A DNA stretch of 64,000 nucleotides from Paenibacillus sp. FSL R5-0490 (GTDB lineage: Bacteria; Bacillota; Bacilli; Bacillales; Cytobacillaceae): NCBI RefSeq assembly GCF_001956215.1, contig NZ_MRTQ01000006.1, positions 124,001 to 188,000 on the forward strand, given 5' to 3'. The notes under the pieces were generated by a model. That model saw only the letters and a list, made by a program, of their open reading frames with translations, searched no databases and was not told where the DNA came from. Below are positions 43,848 to 52,334 of the stretch, in pieces. Each line of letters opens with the position of its first letter. The first letter of the stretch is position 1. The translations under genes were made by a program, and so were the position numbers.

Positions 43848-44650
43848 ATTTCCCTGTCTATTTGCAGATTTCCCTGGGCTATTTGCAGTTTCCCTATCTA
43901 TTTGCAGATCCCACTGGGCTATTTGCAGGTTCACCCGGCCTATTTGCAGTTTCCCACTGGGCTATTTGCAGGTTCACCCTGCCTATTTGCAAATTTCCCC
44001 TATCTATTTGCAGATCCCCCTAGTCTATTTGCAGGTCCACCCACTCTATTTGCAGATTCCCTATCTATTTTCAGATCCCACTGGGCTATTGCAGGTCCAC
44101 CCGCTCTATTTGCAGTTTCCCTATCTATTTCAAGATCCCACTGGGCTATTTGCAGGTTCACCCGCTCTATTTGCAGATTTCCCCTATCTATTTGCAGATC
44201 TCACTGGTCTATTTGCAGGTTCACCCGCTCTATTTGCAGATTTCCCCTATCTATTTGCAGGTCCCACTGGGCTATTTGCAGGTTCACCCGGTCTATTTGC
44301 AGATTTCCCTGGTCTATTTGCAGTTTCCCTATCTATTTGCAGGTACCACTGGGCTATTTGCAGGTTTCCCCTATCTATTTGCAGTTCCACCCGGTCTATT
44401 TGCAGATTCCCTATCTATTTGCAGATCCACTGGTCTATTGCAGTTTCACCCGTTCTATTTGCAGGTCCACCCGGTCCATTTGCAGATTTCCCCTATCTAT
44501 TTGCAGGTCCCACTGGGCTATTTGCAGGTTCACCCGGTCTATTTGCAGATTTCCCCTATCTATTTGCAGATCCCCCTGGTCTATTTGCAGATTCCCTATC
44601 TATTTGCAGGTCCACCCGTTCTATTTGCAGATTTCCCCAATCTATTTCCA
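43848..44650. repeat. CTATTTGCA array 3 (about 38 units)
   Basis: About 800 bp of units with core CTATTTGCAG spaced mostly 19-22 bp, e.g. CTATTTGCAGATTTCCC, CTATTTGCAGGTTCACCCG and CTATTTGCAGATCCCACTGGG. Internal higher-order duplications are visible. All plus-strand frames stay open over 200-318 codons and none has a ribosome binding site or normal composition, so I treat it as non-coding. It is bounded by a hairpin on the left and the 20-bp palindrome on the right. Confidence 0.9.
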
Positions 44651-44662
44651 GTTCACAAAAAT

Positions 44663-44682
44663 TCAATCAAACGTTTGATTGA
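44663..44682. promoter_or_regulatory. 20-bp perfect palindrome TCAATCAAACGTTTGATTGA
   Basis: Perfect dyad directly after CTATTTGCA array 3; same core as at 40621-40652 and 61884-61905. It lacks a T-tail here, which argues for a protein-binding site rather than a terminator. Confidence 0.5.
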
Positions 44683-44819
44683 TTTCCCGCACAAAGCACG
44701 GATCTACTATATTCGCCTCATAATATTCAGATTTTATTTCCTTATAACCCAATAACTACTAAAAAGATAGGCAATTCCTCCGATAACAATAGTAAGACCA
44801 TAGTACTGATTTAAAGCTC

Positions 44820-44981
44820 AAACCGAAAGGAGGCAAGGAGATTAATAGGGCCATAGATTTTTAATCTCCCAAATCAGGGGCCATTTAACCTGCTCTGATT
44901 TACTGGGAGAATTACTTTGCATATCCAAACGTCATCATTATGAAGCACGAGGTTTATCAACAAGGACAGGGAGTTGTCTAC
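44820..44981 (+). promoter_or_regulatory. Structured 5' leader of the LysM/NlpC gene
   Basis: The leader carries GAAAGGAGGCAA, then a 9-bp hairpin GGAGATTAA/TTAATCTCC (44837-44869) and a second stem AAATCAG/CTGATTT (44871-44901) before the ribosome binding site. A related GAAAGGAGGTAA-plus-hairpin leader precedes the PPC/GQIG gene at 52335. I cannot match it to a known riboswitch class. Confidence 0.35.
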
Positions 44982-46190
44982 ATGAGAAAAATACGCATCT
45001 GCTCATTTGCAGTGATCGCCCTGCTGATCACAGCCTTCTTTTTCATGCCAAGCACGCAGGCAGCAAGTAAAGTTCATACAGTTTCGTCAAGTGATACGGT
45101 TAAATCCATTGCAGCCAAATATAAGGTATCGCCTGCTCAGCTTTTGAAGCATAATGGATTGCCAGATGAAAAACTATTTCCTGGCCAGAAGCTGCAAATC
45201 AATTCTGCCACTTATAAAAGCGCCCAATACCAATGGTATGAGCGAGGCAGGCAAATAGCGAGCTATGCCAAAACGTTTGACGGGTTTAAGAAGGAAATGG
45301 GAGAAGAGTCTCCTCAGAAAGGGTTTGATTCCAGCGGGCTTATTTATTGGACCCTGTCACAGCAAGGAATTCCTCTGGATCGCACGACCATTGACGGATT
45401 TTATAAGCTGGGGATGGAAACGGACTCACCAAAAGCCGGGGATCTGATTTTCTTTGTAAAAAAAGATAAAGCTGGTAAGGTAACGGAGTTGCTGACGGGC
45501 GGAATTTACCTCGGAGATAAGCAATTTGTCCATTCAGGATACGGATCTTCTGCCGTTAAAGTAAAGTCAGTAACCGACAAATGGTTCAAAGATTATAGTT
45601 ATGTCTTTAAAACCTTTACTCCTAAAGGAGAGCATGTGATCCAAAAGGGTGATACCCTAAAAAGTGTTGCCGCGACATACAATAAAACACCATCTGCACT
45701 AAAAAACCTAAACGGACTTCCGTCTGACACCATCCTTGAAGGACAATTTTTACAGGTATACAATGAACCGTTATTTCCTTTCTATTCTGAAAAAGATGCT
45801 GTTTATGATAAGGCCATTGATGTTATCAGATTTGCCTATACATTCAGAGGCTACGAATATGTATGGAGCGAAGAAAGTCCTGAAGAAGGCTTTGATTGCA
45901 GCGGACTCGTTTATTATGTAATGAAACAGCATGATCTGCCAATCAGCCGTAAATCTGCGGCATCCTATTCAAATTTGCTGGATGTTATTTCAGAGCCTAA
46001 AACCGGAGACCTGGTATTTTTTGAAAATACAGGCACCCGAACAGGCGTTACTCATATGGGAATCTATCTCGGAAATGGCTATTTCATTAATACGACAGAA
46101 AGAGCCGGCGTGCATATCTCTCATCTATCATCATCCTTCTTCACAAAAAAGTTTCACAGCTACGGAGACAGCGCCTCTCTTTTTCAATAA
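44982..46190 (+). CDS. Secreted LysM protein with one inactive and one active NlpC/P60 domain
   Basis: A 402-residue exported protein (ATG 44982, GGGAG upstream). Signal peptide to about 28; LysM 1 (about 30-75, VHTVSSSDTVKSIAAKYKVS); NlpC/P60-like domain 1 (about 85-205) in which the catalytic Cys is Ser (FDSSGLIYW) and the expected His position reads GG (LLTGGIYLG), so it is a pseudo-enzyme; LysM 2 (about 215-260, HVIQKGDTLKSVAATYNKTP); NlpC/P60 domain 2 (about 275-402) with Cys in FDCSGLVYY, His in VTHMGIYLG and Asn at the third position (FINTT). The active half should cleave peptidoglycan; the first half may bind it. Confidence 0.9.
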   Translation: MRKIRICSFAVIALLITAFFFMPSTQAASKVHTVSSSDTVKSIAAKYKVSPAQLLKHNGLPDEKLFPGQKLQINSATYKSAQYQWYERGRQIASYAKTFDGFKKEMGEESPQKGFDSSGLIYWTLSQQGIPLDRTTIDGFYKLGMETDSPKAGDLIFFVKKDKAGKVTELLTGGIYLGDKQFVHSGYGSSAVKVKSVTDKWFKDYSYVFKTFTPKGEHVIQKGDTLKSVAATYNKTPSALKNLNGLPSDTILEGQFLQVYNEPLFPFYSEKDAVYDKAIDVIRFAYTFRGYEYVWSEESPEEGFDCSGLVYYVMKQHDLPISRKSAASYSNLLDVISEPKTGDLVFFENTGTRTGVTHMGIYLGNGYFINTTERAGVHISHLSSSFFTKKFHSYGDSASLFQ

Positions 46191-46199
46191 AGTGAAACT

Positions 46200-46450
46200 T
46201 CAATCAGTGTGGGGGGCCTTATCCCCCACTGATTGTTAGTCGCGTTCTAGTGTCGCTAAGATCTCCGCTAGCGCTTCGATCAACCGACACTACGAACCCG
46301 ATTGGTTCAACTAAGCCTCTGCCTGCGCCTCGGCAAGTTTCACTGTATCTCACCAATCGGGCCTTTACGGGCAGTTTGACCCCCACTTATCCTCCTTTGA
46401 TTTCTCTGAGTCTTGAAGTGGAGGTCTTACTGCCCGTTAGACTGCGATAA
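46200..46450. repeat. Cluster of four GC-rich inverted repeats (structured element)
   Basis: Successive stems: CAATCAGTG-GGGGG with CCCCCACTGATTG; AGTGTCG with CGACACT; CCCGATTGGT with ACCAATCGGG; ACGGGCAGT with ACTGCCCGT (inner CCACTT/AAGTGG). GC content is higher than in flanking DNA and no RBS-led ORF is present. It resembles an interspersed Bacillus repeat or a structured RNA; it fills the gap between two convergent genes. Confidence 0.55.
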
Positions 46451-46457
46451 AAGCCAA

Positions 46458-46495
46458 AGAAGACTGCCTATACTCACCAGGCAGTCTTCTTTAAT
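46458..46495 (-). terminator. Intrinsic terminator of the PGA operon
   Basis: AAGAAGACTGCCT and AGGCAGTCTTCTT form a stem just beyond the stop of the PGA hydrolase gene. Confidence 0.8.
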
Positions 46496-47201
46496 CCAAC
46501 TCTTTTTCTTTATATTTCTCTGTCGCTTTTTCCAATGCTCTTAAAAAATCTTTATAGTTGTCTGTCTGCTGCTTTCGGTTGTTCATGGCAAAATCACGGT
46601 CTTTAAAGAAGCTTTTCCTCAGCTTGGTTGAAAGCTCCAGCTGAACTCCCCCGCCTTTTTTGCCGCGGTTCACAATATTTTCCCTGCCTGTCCCGCCAAG
46701 GCGGTCAGGAGCATTTTCTACATCAAATCCTGCATCTTCCAAGGCATCCTTTACAAGCCGCTTATACTTCTTATTTCTGCCGCCAACATAGACTTTTTCG
46801 TCATTCACATCACGGTAACCATGGATGGACAGGCTTGTTATCGCTTCCTCGGCCATTTGAACAGCAGCCGGTTCGTCATAAAGAGTGGATGTTATATGGA
46901 GGATACTATTATCCTTCGGCTTCAGGCCCTCAAAGATATAGGTGCTGGCATCAAGCCTTTCACCGAGATCTTCAGCCAATTCGCCGGTTCCGATCTCAAT
47001 ATTGCCTCCATGTATCGCAAAAATGGCAATTTCCGGTTTACGTTCGTTGATCTTGATCCGGTAATCGATATTCTCTTTTTCATATTTTTTCAATTCAGCA
47101 AAGCTGCGATATTCTTCAGGTCCCGTATTGCCGGGCAGCAATGATTTGATGATTAGAACCAGTAATATGATAACGATGCTAAAAAGACTTATTCGCAACA
47201 T
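46491..47201 (-). CDS. Poly-gamma-glutamate hydrolase family protein (PghP-like), membrane-anchored
   Basis: A 236-residue protein with an N-terminal membrane segment (LRISLFSIVIILLVLIIKSL) and an extracellular PghP/YjqB-type domain. Motifs: AIHGGNIEIGTGELA, SIHGYRD and VQLELS, supplying the zinc-ligand His/Glu set of this family, which cleaves gamma-glutamyl bonds. ATG 47201 has GGAG at 8 nt; the longer frame has no RBS. It is the last gene downstream of capE (61-nt gap), so it likely trims or releases the capsule made by the cap proteins. Confidence 0.85.
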   Translation of the reverse strand: MLRISLFSIVIILLVLIIKSLLPGNTGPEEYRSFAELKKYEKENIDYRIKINERKPEIAIFAIHGGNIEIGTGELAEDLGERLDASTYIFEGLKPKDNSILHITSTLYDEPAAVQMAEEAITSLSIHGYRDVNDEKVYVGGRNKKYKRLVKDALEDAGFDVENAPDRLGGTGRENIVNRGKKGGGVQLELSTKLRKSFFKDRDFAMNNRKQQTDNYKDFLRALEKATEKYKEKELD

Positions 47202-47262
47202 GGAAAAACTCCTTATTATAAGAAGAAGCAAGCAGATGGTTTCCGCTTACTTCTATGACTTT

Positions 47263-47412
47263 TTATGCTTTTACATTTTCATACTGCTCAATTTTTTTCT
47301 GTTCATCAGGTGTTAAAGTATCTGTACGTTTTAAAGTGTTAAGCGTTGTTAATAGAGCTCCTACTAGTACGATTGGCAGAATCCATCCTGTTACTTTTTT
47401 TACTGTGTTCAT
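47263..47412 (-). CDS. capE: CapE/PgsE small PGA-synthesis membrane protein, 49 aa
   Basis: A short gene immediately after capD (4-nt gap), ATG 47412 with AGGGG upstream. The product has one membrane helix ([16 protein letters not shown]) and an extracellular tail [17 protein letters not shown], matching the size, topology and LTxxEkqKI-type tail of CapE/PgsE proteins. CapE is required with CapB, CapC and CapA for poly-gamma-glutamate assembly or export in known systems. Position in the operon is the same as in the B. anthracis cap order. It is easy to miss because it is under 60 codons. Confidence 0.85.
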   Translation of the reverse strand: MNTVKKVTGWILPIVLVGALLTTLNTLKRTDTLTPDEQKKIEQYENVKA

Positions 47413-47416
47413 TTTT

Positions 47417-48994
47417 CTATTTCCCCTTTTCTTGTTGTGTTCTCCAAATGCCGCTTCTCCGCGGGTCGCCCGCTCCGGACATTGTTTTCTCTTTTTTGCT
47501 CATAATGAGCGCCTGAACTCCCCCATAAAACATAGGGGAAACTTTATGATTGACCTGATAATTTCTGGCCTCTAACTCTGACAATACATCTTTCGGGAAT
47601 GGAGATTCCGTTTGGATTATGCTGTTTTCAAATGTAAAACGATCACGATTTACAATTTCCTGAAGATCTCCTTCTCCTTTTGTATAGGAATAAATCACCT
47701 GCATAAGGATCTGCGGAATTCTGTTTCCTCCAGGTGAACCGATGCCGATGACTTCTTCAGGACTTATCATGACGGTGGGTGCCGTAAAAGTTCTGGACCT
47801 CTTATTGGGTGCTTGCCCATTGATTCCGCCATCTGCAAAATTCTTCAGCTGGTCATTTAAAAAGAAACCATTCGTATAGGCTCCGGAACCGAAGTAATTG
47901 CTTAAGGTGTTGGTCGCGGAAATCACAGTTCCCTCTTTATCCATGACAACAAAGTGGGTAGTGCTTTCGTGCTCTTCCTCTTCCGCCTGCAGATTCCCGC
48001 TATCTTTAGCCAGTTCTTTTTGAAGAAGTGAAATATGATCATCGCTGATATAATTGGAGATTTCCTCAGCTGTCACACCGTCTCCAATATGAACTCTGCG
48101 GTCTTCATAGGATGTTTTTGCGATCTTGCCCATCATATCGATATAGTCTGCCTGATTCCGCGAATCCAAACCGGTCTCCTCTGCCAGCTTCAGCATTTGA
48201 AGCAGGGTTGTTCCGGAAAAAGGCGGGGGAGCTGTGAATACTTCATACCCGGCAAATGATCCTTGAACCGGCTCCGAATGCCTCACCTTATATCGCTTAA
48301 AATCATTAAGCGGAATGCCGGTCTTCGCTTTGACCGCTTTCGCAATTTCTCCCTGATAAAAGCCTGCACTGCCTTCTGTCTGAATCGTTCTCAGCGTTTT
48401 TGCCAGATCCTTTTGAACAAGAATTTCACCGGGCAGTATCGCTTTACCGTTAGGGTAGAAGCTGCTGGTACTGTCTGAATACACCCTGTACCGGGCCGTC
48501 TCCAGCCGATGGGAAAATCCCCGGTCAACCGCAAACCCTTTTTCCGCATATTCAACGGCCGGCTCCATAAGTCTTTTCATATCCATAGTGGCGTATTTTT
48601 GATGGATGGCCTCCATCCCGGCAACCAGTCCGGGAACACCGGAAACCCCGGTGCCGTTATAATTCGAAGGAGAGGTTTCCCTATAATCGATAAAATCAGG
48701 TTCACCTTCAGGAGGAATGACCAGCATTCCGCCGCCGCCTCCGATTCCTGACGCGAACGGTTCAACAACGCCCAATATGTAGGAAATGGCAATGGCAGCA
48801 TCTGCTGCATTGCCTCCATTTTTCATGATTTCCATCCCTGCATCCACCGCAATGGGATGTGAGGCGCTGACACCATAGAATGCGTCAGTTTGTTTTTTAA
48901 AAGGTGCAAGAAGATTTTTTTCAGGGGACACATTCGAACAACCGGTTAACAGGCAAACGGAAACAATCAGCTGCCAAAAAGTTCGGTTTCTCAT
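47417..48994 (-). CDS. capD: Gamma-glutamyltranspeptidase, CapD-like lipoprotein
   Basis: A 525-residue GGT-fold protein with a lipoprotein signal (LLTGC, Cys19), placing it on the outer face of the membrane. GGT marks: [38 protein letters not shown], and the autoprocessing/nucleophile site [10 protein letters not shown] (Thr345). In capsule systems CapD cleaves PGA and attaches it to peptidoglycan, or degrades it. Its place between capA and capE supports the CapD role over a stand-alone Ggt. Residues of the acceptor site were not checked. Confidence 0.88.
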   Translation of the reverse strand: MRNRTFWQLIVSVCLLTGCSNVSPEKNLLAPFKKQTDAFYGVSASHPIAVDAGMEIMKNGGNAADAAIAISYILGVVEPFASGIGGGGGMLVIPPEGEPDFIDYRETSPSNYNGTGVSGVPGLVAGMEAIHQKYATMDMKRLMEPAVEYAEKGFAVDRGFSHRLETARYRVYSDSTSSFYPNGKAILPGEILVQKDLAKTLRTIQTEGSAGFYQGEIAKAVKAKTGIPLNDFKRYKVRHSEPVQGSFAGYEVFTAPPPFSGTTLLQMLKLAEETGLDSRNQADYIDMMGKIAKTSYEDRRVHIGDGVTAEEISNYISDDHISLLQKELAKDSGNLQAEEEEHESTTHFVVMDKEGTVISATNTLSNYFGSGAYTNGFFLNDQLKNFADGGINGQAPNKRSRTFTAPTVMISPEEVIGIGSPGGNRIPQILMQVIYSYTKGEGDLQEIVNRDRFTFENSIIQTESPFPKDVLSELEARNYQVNHKVSPMFYGGVQALIMSKKEKTMSGAGDPRRSGIWRTQQEKGK

Positions 48995-49017
48995 CTGCTG
49001 CCCCCTTAAAAAAGTGA

Positions 49018-50208
49018 TTAGTTTTCTTTATTTTGACGTTTTTTCATGTGATCAATTACATGCTTATGATTTGCAATAATTTCAATCTTATTATCCTGCT
49101 TGGACCAATAAACATTTTCAGCAGTTTCTTTTGTTAATTGCCTGTACACGCGAAGCTGGTCGAAATAGCCGGTGGCCAGTCTTGGTGTGGCTTCTTCTAT
49201 TTGAAGAGGAATCACATCGATCGTTGCTTTTCCATCTTCCGTCAGGTTATATTGAACCATTGCGGAATCCTTTGTCCGGGTCCACCCCTGGTCAAATACG
49301 AAATTGCCTAAGCTGTAAAAAATAATTCCATCTTTGTAGACGTCAAACGATTGAAGCACATGGGGATGATGCCCGATAATGATGTCAGCCCCGGCATCGA
49401 CCATTGCTTTAGCCAGTGCTTTTTGGCGGGGAGTAGCTTCCGTGTCATACTCCTGTCCCCAGTGGACATTAACCACAACCAAATCGGCATTTCCATGGTC
49501 TTCATTTTTCGCTTTTTCAATCATGTCAAATAACACATCAGGATTTGCGCTCAACAAACCGTTTCGATCTTTTGTAGCGATTGTGCCTTCCACAAATGCA
49601 TCAGTGAATCCAAGCGTTGCCACACGAACGCCGTTGACATCCTGATAGTTAATATGTTCTTTGGCTTCTTTGCGGTTTTCTCCTCCGCCGACATAATCCA
49701 TGTTGTAGCGGTCAAACACATCCAGGGTGTCGCGAAGCCCTTCTTCCCCGTAATCCATCAAGTGATTATTGGCAAGGTTCATAACGGTAAAGCCGGCATT
49801 TTTAACCGCATGGATGGCATCCATGTCTGTATACAGATGAATGCTTTTATCCGTTTGTTCATATTTAGACGCATCTTCTTTTAAGATTGGGTGTTCAAAG
49901 TTCCCGCTCACATAGTCAGAGGCATCAAAATACGGCTTTACATGACGGAATAAATAATCGGCTCCATGCCGTTTTGTCACTTCTCCAACATGGCGGCCCA
50001 TCATCACATCCCCGACCATCGTCATCGTAAGCTTCTGGTTCTTCCTTGGCTCAACATCTTTCACTTCATCTGTTCTCCCGATCCAGGTGGATGCGACCAG
50101 AAAGATGACCAGAATCGGCAAAATAACAGCTATATAGCGAAGATTTTTATACTTCGTCCGTTTGATAAAAATAAGCAGTTTTTCCTGAAAATTTAAGGTT
50201 CGCTTCAT
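49018..50208 (-). CDS. capA: CapA/PgsA poly-gamma-glutamate biosynthesis protein
   Basis: About 396 residues with one membrane segment (LRYIAVILPILVIFLVAST) and an extracellular metallophosphoesterase-like CapA domain: MVGDVMMGRHV, GNFEHPIL, NLANNHLMDYG, VNVHWGQEY and IIGHHPHVLQ. CapA is part of the PGA synthesis/transport complex with CapB and CapC. The ATG at 50208 is preceded by AGGGAAG; the GTG nine bases earlier is too near that site. Only a few bases separate it from capC. Confidence 0.93.
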   Translation of the reverse strand: MKRTLNFQEKLLIFIKRTKYKNLRYIAVILPILVIFLVASTWIGRTDEVKDVEPRKNQKLTMTMVGDVMMGRHVGEVTKRHGADYLFRHVKPYFDASDYVSGNFEHPILKEDASKYEQTDKSIHLYTDMDAIHAVKNAGFTVMNLANNHLMDYGEEGLRDTLDVFDRYNMDYVGGGENRKEAKEHINYQDVNGVRVATLGFTDAFVEGTIATKDRNGLLSANPDVLFDMIEKAKNEDHGNADLVVVNVHWGQEYDTEATPRQKALAKAMVDAGADIIIGHHPHVLQSFDVYKDGIIFYSLGNFVFDQGWTRTKDSAMVQYNLTEDGKATIDVIPLQIEEATPRLATGYFDQLRVYRQLTKETAENVYWSKQDNKIEIIANHKHVIDHMKKRQNKEN

Positions 50209-50221
50209 TCCATTCACTTCC

Positions 50222-50671
50222 CTAGAACAAGTAGTACACGTTCATGATTCCGAACGTTAAACCGGATAACAGAAGCGTACTGCCAAGTGTTAATGGCATT
50301 CCTTGTTTTTGAATTGTGTTGGCGATTAATCCCGGAACAATGACACCGATTCCGCGGAATTCAAAGATTTCAAATGGCATAACCGGGTAAAAGTAATCGA
50401 GGATCAGCTTTAGGCAAATCCCTGTAATCAGCATGGCAGCAAATTTTCTTCTGCCGTACAAAATCACCCATCTGCCAATACCGTGTGTAACAATTAAATA
50501 AGTTAAGATACTAATCAATAAGACCACAACCATAAATACAGGCTGGTTAAAAACCAGTGCTAAATATCCAGGCACGACAAGGCCTGCAGGCAAGACACCT
50601 GTTTTTTCTGTAAAAATAAGACTTAGCGTTACACCCAATACAAGGGCAACATATAAATCGGCACCAAACAT
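50222..50671 (-). CDS. capC: CapC/PgsC poly-gamma-glutamate biosynthesis membrane protein
   Basis: A 149-residue protein, nearly all membrane helices (about four to five), with FGADLYVALVLGVTLSLIFT at the start and FEFRGIGVIVPGLIANTIQK, as in CapC/PgsC. Together with CapB it forms the core PGA synthetase. RBS GGGAGGG before ATG 50671; 15 nt from the end of capB. Confidence 0.93.
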   Translation of the reverse strand: MFGADLYVALVLGVTLSLIFTEKTGVLPAGLVVPGYLALVFNQPVFMVVVLLISILTYLIVTHGIGRWVILYGRRKFAAMLITGICLKLILDYFYPVMPFEIFEFRGIGVIVPGLIANTIQKQGMPLTLGSTLLLSGLTFGIMNVYYLF

Positions 50672-50686
50672 TTGTATCCCTCCCCC

Positions 50687-51868
50687 TTAACTTGCTTTTC
50701 TTTTAATGACCATTTCTTTAATGGCATCGATCAGCGGCTCTGCCGAACCATGGATATTTCCGACTCCATAAACAATTCTGTTTTCCAAATAAGGTTCAAG
50801 TTCAGCCATAATTTCTTCTGTGGTATAATCTTCCAGATCCAAATACACTTTGGTATCCAGCTTACCTTCCTCATGAGCATCTGAAATGGGGTCAGTCGTC
50901 TGACCAATTGCTACGACCACTTCTGCTTTAATATAAGGAAGAACATCGCGGGCAAACTGTTCCGTGCGATCCACTCTGTCTGCACGGCAGTTCATAATAA
51001 CGATTGGCGATTCTGTGCTGTAACCGAGTGTGCTCACACGTTCCCAGATTCTCAATGTGGAAGACGCATCATTGGCTGCAAAACCATTCACAAAGAATGA
51101 AGGATTTGCATCGTCGCCAAAACGGGTAATCCTCATAGCCCCAGGGTCAGGATGAGCATTCAGCATACCCCGGAATGCCGTTTCTTCATCAATTCCAAGC
51201 GCCTCTGCAACTGCCAGTGCAAGGGATGCATTATCAGGGAACACCATGTAATCAAATTCACGCAGAAATTCCTCTGTAATTCTGGAGTTGTCAGCTACAA
51301 TCACTTCCGTGTTCCGTTCCGCTGCGATTTTCCTGAAAAGGTCCAGATACTCACTCTCGATCGTAACCAGGTGGCCGTTATAAGGAATGGTTGCTGTAAA
51401 AGCTTCCGCCACCTCATCCATAGTAGGACCCATCACATCCATATGGTCCTCAAGCACATTCACAATAACACCGATATTCGCCTGGATCATTTTGTTTTGA
51501 AATGTCAGCTGATAATCCGGCTGTACAGCCATACATTCGCACACAAGCGCTTCTGCACCAAGCTCGGCCACCTCTTTGACGACCCGGCGCTGTTCGCCGA
51601 TATTGGGACCTTCCGGCCGGCGTTTAATCGGTTTTTCTTCATCTGTATGCCAGTAGATCATGCGGGCTGAAGTACCAGTCGTTTTGCCGACTGTTTTATA
51701 TTCCGCCTCTTGGATCACACCAGTGATCAGACGGGTAACTGTCGACTTTCCGCGTATGCCGTTCACATTTACGCGGACAGGAATTGAGTCAAGCCTCTTC
51801 TGGTGCTTTCCCTGCTCCACAATTCCATAGATAACGAGAAACAATGCACATATAATGATGAGAGCCAT
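50687..51868 (-). CDS. capB: CapB/PgsB poly-gamma-glutamate synthase
   Basis: A 393-residue ATP-dependent amide ligase related to Mur ligases, with an N-terminal membrane anchor and the ATP site NVNGIRGKSTVTRLI. Further CapB marks: VGKTTGTSARMI, RRPEGPNIGEQRR, VNVLEDHMDVMGPT and NCRADRVDRTEQFA. It adds glutamate to the growing gamma-linked chain. First gene of the operon capB-capC-capA-capD-capE-hydrolase, the same order as in B. anthracis capBCADE. Divergent from the PPC/GQIG gene at 52335. Confidence 0.95.
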   Translation of the reverse strand: MALIIICALFLVIYGIVEQGKHQKRLDSIPVRVNVNGIRGKSTVTRLITGVIQEAEYKTVGKTTGTSARMIYWHTDEEKPIKRRPEGPNIGEQRRVVKEVAELGAEALVCECMAVQPDYQLTFQNKMIQANIGVIVNVLEDHMDVMGPTMDEVAEAFTATIPYNGHLVTIESEYLDLFRKIAAERNTEVIVADNSRITEEFLREFDYMVFPDNASLALAVAEALGIDEETAFRGMLNAHPDPGAMRITRFGDDANPSFFVNGFAANDASSTLRIWERVSTLGYSTESPIVIMNCRADRVDRTEQFARDVLPYIKAEVVVAIGQTTDPISDAHEEGKLDTKVYLDLEDYTTEEIMAELEPYLENRIVYGVGNIHGSAEPLIDAIKEMVIKRKAS

Positions 51869-52214
51869 TTGAACAACCTCTCTTAAGATATTTTTTTAAC
51901 ACTGTACAAGGCTACAATGTTTCAAACCTTCATACAACCGGAAAATTATACTAAAATATCATATAGGTCTTCTTTAACAGCTTGCGAATTCCCATATGGG
52001 TTCTAAACCCTTTTGCGTTAGTACTTTTAGAGGGGTTCGCATTGGCTTTTCATGTGTATATTTCAATTATTGTAAGCAATATTACTATTTTTATATAATT
52101 TGGTTTTTATGTTTTAATATGTATTTATTTAAAGATTTATCCATTTTTTGTTCACCAGGCTTGTTGCTCAGCAACATTTTCTCTTAAAAGCAACATGGAA
52201 ATGTGGTAAATTTA

Positions 52215-52334
52215 TACTATATACAGAAAGGAGGTAATAGGATAATAGACTCAGTTACCCGAGTGTAAGCTGAGCGGAGGAAATTGCAAACCACTTGAAG
52301 CATTAAATCATTTATTAGGAGGTTTTATCAGAAA
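52215..52334 (+). promoter_or_regulatory. Structured 5' leader of the PPC/GQIG gene
   Basis: Contains GAAAGGAGGTAA followed by a hairpin CTCAGTTAC/GTAAGCTGAG (52250-52274, one bulged base), then about 60 nt to the start codon. It is similar in plan to the leader at 44820-44981. The remainder of 51869-52214 is AT-rich with no recognised gene. Confidence 0.35.

Noticed and set aside
43726..44755. Plus-strand ORFs of 201-318 codons over array 3
   Set aside because: Same reason: all three frames are open at once, no RBS, repeat-derived peptide.
44780..44981. Cyclic-di-GMP or cyclic-di-AMP riboswitch upstream of the LysM/NlpC gene
   Set aside because: AAACC...GAAA...GG and GGCAA fragments are suggestive, but the conserved GEMM core (GACGCAAAGCC with receptor stem) and the ydaO-type core are not present.
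46250..46450. 66-codon ORF in the inverted-repeat cluster
   Set aside because: No RBS, and the sequence is explained by the GC-rich stems.
47255..47575. 106-codon plus-strand ORF
   Set aside because: It lies antisense to capE and the capD 3' end, without RBS or recognisable product.
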